From: Nostoc sp. C052
Lineage (GTDB): Bacteria > Cyanobacteriota > Cyanobacteriia > Cyanobacteriales > Nostocaceae
DNA length: 64,000 nucleotides
Assembly: GCF_013393905.1 (NCBI RefSeq)
Contig: NZ_CP040272.1
Span: 6,519,501-6,583,500 of the forward strand
Direction of reading: 5' to 3'
Positions 62,410 through 64,000 of the stretch are shown here, piece by piece. The notes under the pieces are model-generated. The model did no database searches, was not told the origin of the DNA, and worked only from the letters and a program-made list of their open reading frames with translations. A program made the position numbers and the translations under genes. Position 1 is the stretch's first letter. The number at the start of each line of letters is the position of its first letter.

Positions 62410-63801
62410 ATGGCAAACCTCACACCGAATTCTAGTTTTAGTTTGACACTGCGCTTGCAGATTCCCAATCGTATAGGGATGTTGGCATCGGTGACACAGG
62501 CGATCGCTACCACTGGCGGTAATCTCGGTCAAATTGATTTAATCGAGCAAACCCGCAAAGAGTCCACCCGTGATATTACTGTGGATGCTGCAAGTACCGA
62601 ACACGCTGAAACCATTGTGCAAGCAGTCAAAGCATTGCCAGACATCAAGTTACTCAGTGTTTACGATCGCACCTTTAATTTGCATCGTGGTGGCAAAATC
62701 AGCATTACCAGCCGAATTCCCCTGAAGAGTGTGTCCGATTTGGCAATGGCTTACACGCCCGGAGTCGGTCGCATTTGTACAGCGATCGCTCAAGACCCAG
62801 AAGAAGTTTACAACTTAACCATCAAACAAAACACTGTTGCCATTGTCACCGATGGTAGTGCCGTTTTGGGTTTGGGAAATCTCGGCCCAGCTGCCGCCCT
62901 ACCAGTCATGGAAGGCAAAGCAATGCTATTCAAGGAATTTGCTGGTCTAGATGCTTTTCCCATCTGTCTCGCTACCCAAGATACAGAAGAAATTATCCAA
63001 GCAGTTAAGAATATCGCTCCGGTGTTTGGAGGCGTGAATTTAGAAGATATTGCTGCACCTCGCTGCTTTGAAATTGAAAAGAGATTACGCCAAGAATTAG
63101 ATATCCCCGTTTTTCACGATGACCAGCACGGTACAGCAATTGTCACCTTGGCAGCATTGTTTAATTCCCTGAAACTGGTACATAAATCCTTAGCAGAAAT
63201 CAAGATTGTGATTAACGGTGCTGGGGCGGCGGGAGTGGCGATCGCTCGGTTACTTCGTAAAGCTGGGGCAGAAAAAATCTGGATGTGCGACTCTAAAGGG
63301 ATTATCTCTACCAGTCGCACCGATTTGACAGAAGAAAAACTCGAATTTGCGGTGAAAGGTCAGGGCACATTAGCGGGTGCAATGCAAGGAGCAGATGTGT
63401 TTATTGGTGTCAGCGCACCGGGAGTTTTGACACCAGAAATGGTGCAATCGATGGCGAAAGATCCGATTGTTTTTGCAATGGCAAATCCGATTCCAGAGAT
63501 TCAGCCAGAATTAATCAGTAAAGATGTTGCGATCATCGCTACCGGTCGTAGTGATTACTCAAATCAAATCAATAACGTTTTAGCTTTTCCTGGCGTATTT
63601 CGTGGTGCTTTAGATTGTCGGGCACAGACAATTACCATCAAAATGTACCTGGAAGCTGCAAGTGCGATCGCCTCCTTAGTCAAACCTTCAGACTTGGATC
63701 GGGAACACATTATTCCTTCAGTCTTTGATGAGCGTGTCGTCACTGCTGTTGCTGCTGCTGTGCAACGTGCAGCACGGGAAGAAGGTATTGCTCGGAACTA
63801 A
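62410..63801 (+). CDS. NAD(P)-dependent malic enzyme with N-terminal ACT domain
   Basis: 463 residues; ATG 62410. Residues about 8-90 form an ACT domain (LRLQIPNRIGMLASVTQAI, NLGQIDLI), a small-molecule sensing fold. The malic part follows: SDLAMAYTPGVGRICTAIA, catalytic Lys region (NTVAIVTDGSAVLGLGNLGP), metal Asp in PVFHDDQHGTAIV, and the cofactor fold VINGAGAAGVAIARLL. It turns malate to pyruvate and CO2. The Asp-Ser pair after strand 2 (MCDSKG) favours NAD over NADP. The ACT domain suggests allosteric control by an amino acid or similar. Stands alone. Confidence 0.94.
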   Translation: MANLTPNSSFSLTLRLQIPNRIGMLASVTQAIATTGGNLGQIDLIEQTRKESTRDITVDAASTEHAETIVQAVKALPDIKLLSVYDRTFNLHRGGKISITSRIPLKSVSDLAMAYTPGVGRICTAIAQDPEEVYNLTIKQNTVAIVTDGSAVLGLGNLGPAAALPVMEGKAMLFKEFAGLDAFPICLATQDTEEIIQAVKNIAPVFGGVNLEDIAAPRCFEIEKRLRQELDIPVFHDDQHGTAIVTLAALFNSLKLVHKSLAEIKIVINGAGAAGVAIARLLRKAGAEKIWMCDSKGIISTSRTDLTEEKLEFAVKGQGTLAGAMQGADVFIGVSAPGVLTPEMVQSMAKDPIVFAMANPIPEIQPELISKDVAIIATGRSDYSNQINNVLAFPGVFRGALDCRAQTITIKMYLEAASAIASLVKPSDLDREHIIPSVFDERVVTAVAAAVQRAAREEGIARN

Positions 63802-63817
63802 TTAAAATAATGACTCT

Positions 63818-63846
63818 TGTGGGATGGTTGTCTCACCCGTCCCACA
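63818..63846. terminator. Hairpin after the malic enzyme gene
   Basis: TGTGGGATGG and CCGTCCCACA pair with one G-U, 16 bases after the stop codon. It is GC-rich; the T-run is weak (ATTCTTCT). Confidence 0.5.
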
Positions 63847-63907
63847 GAACATTCTTCTATAGTGAATTGCCAAAACCAGCAAACCATTTTGGGTACTCTC
63901 CATCATC

Positions 63908-64000
63908 TTATGATTTTGGTTGTACAACTTGCCTAACAACTTGTTCGTCCAAACCTAATGCTTGGGATATCTGTTCAATGGTCAATCCTAACGCCCATAG
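63908..64000 (-). CDS. C-terminal end of an unidentified gene (partial)
   Basis: The last 30 codons of a minus-strand frame, ending at TAA (63908-63910), read GLTIEQISQALGLDEQVVRQ with a short tail. This helix-turn-helix-like end is seen in Rpn/PD-(D/E)XK-type putative transposase-nucleases of cyanobacteria, but so little is visible that the family is only a guess. Confidence 0.5.
   Translation of the reverse strand, partial: LWALGLTIEQISQALGLDEQVVRQVVQPKS

Noticed and set aside
1..64000. CRISPR arrays, tRNA or rRNA genes
   Set aside because: No regularly spaced direct repeats of 25-40 bases with unique spacers and no tRNA T-loop with matching acceptor arms were seen; the repeats present are palindromic or tandem spacer types. 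A tRNAscan or CRISPR search would settle it.

Overview
The window is chromosomal DNA of a filamentous cyanobacterium, most likely a Nostocales relative of Nostoc, Anabaena or Calothrix. The signs are the very dense GCGATCGC (HIP1) octamer, many short palindromic repeats between genes, and families typical of this group (CAAD, DUF1822, DUF928, CHAT, caspase with EACC1, DUF2079, NHLP exporters). The genus assignment is inference. No rRNA or tRNA gene, CRISPR array, prophage or transposase was seen.

Layout. 1-1.7 kb: the end of a thioredoxin-reductase-like gene and a histidine kinase with a cyclic-nucleotide-binding domain. 2-9.7 kb: an NHLP-type peptide exporter (HlyD-like fusion protein, C39 peptidase-ABC transporter, second ABC transporter), interrupted by a frameshifted four-helix-bundle gene and an opposed GNAT gene; no precursor peptide was found. 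9.9-12.4 kb: a CAAD membrane protein, a BON lipoprotein and a doubled glycine-zipper stress protein, all on the minus strand. 13-18.6 kb: a 1040-residue membrane-anchored protein with five 98-residue repeats, then an RTX calcium-binding protein. 18.7-20.4 kb: ilvD. 20.8-23.7 kb: an EACC1 gene coupled to a transmembrane caspase that carries a periplasmic-binding-protein domain. 24-31.8 kb: tatC, an SDR, a secreted TPR-CHAT protein, a thioesterase and dxr, with a decayed GGDEF fragment. 32.4-41.7 kb: a run of six large polytopic membrane proteins, five of them GT-C-like and one a doubled EamA transporter; one DUF2079 gene is split by a TAA codon. 42-50.5 kb: a same-strand cluster of a sigma-like regulator, secreted TPR-CHAT protein, DUF1822, CHAT-CHASE2 and DUF928. 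50.6-64 kb: an M3 oligopeptidase, two conserved proteins without a name, mnmG, an M15 peptidase, a methyltransferase, an SPL-type radical SAM protein and an ACT-malic enzyme.

How they work together. Four separate proteins of the caspase/CHAT (clan CD) type lie within about 28 kb. Two of the four are sensor-like: one pairs a cytoplasmic caspase with an extracytoplasmic solute-binding domain, the other pairs CHAT with CHASE2. Both look like membrane receptors that would activate a protease when something outside is sensed. Together with the sigma-like gene they suggest stress or cell-fate signalling rather than housekeeping.

Repeats are a second theme. The same kinds of G-rich, HIP1-like and palindromic sequence that fill the spacers are also found in frame inside coding sequences (ABC linker, EamA loop, CHAT N-terminus) and have truncated one Uma2-like tail.
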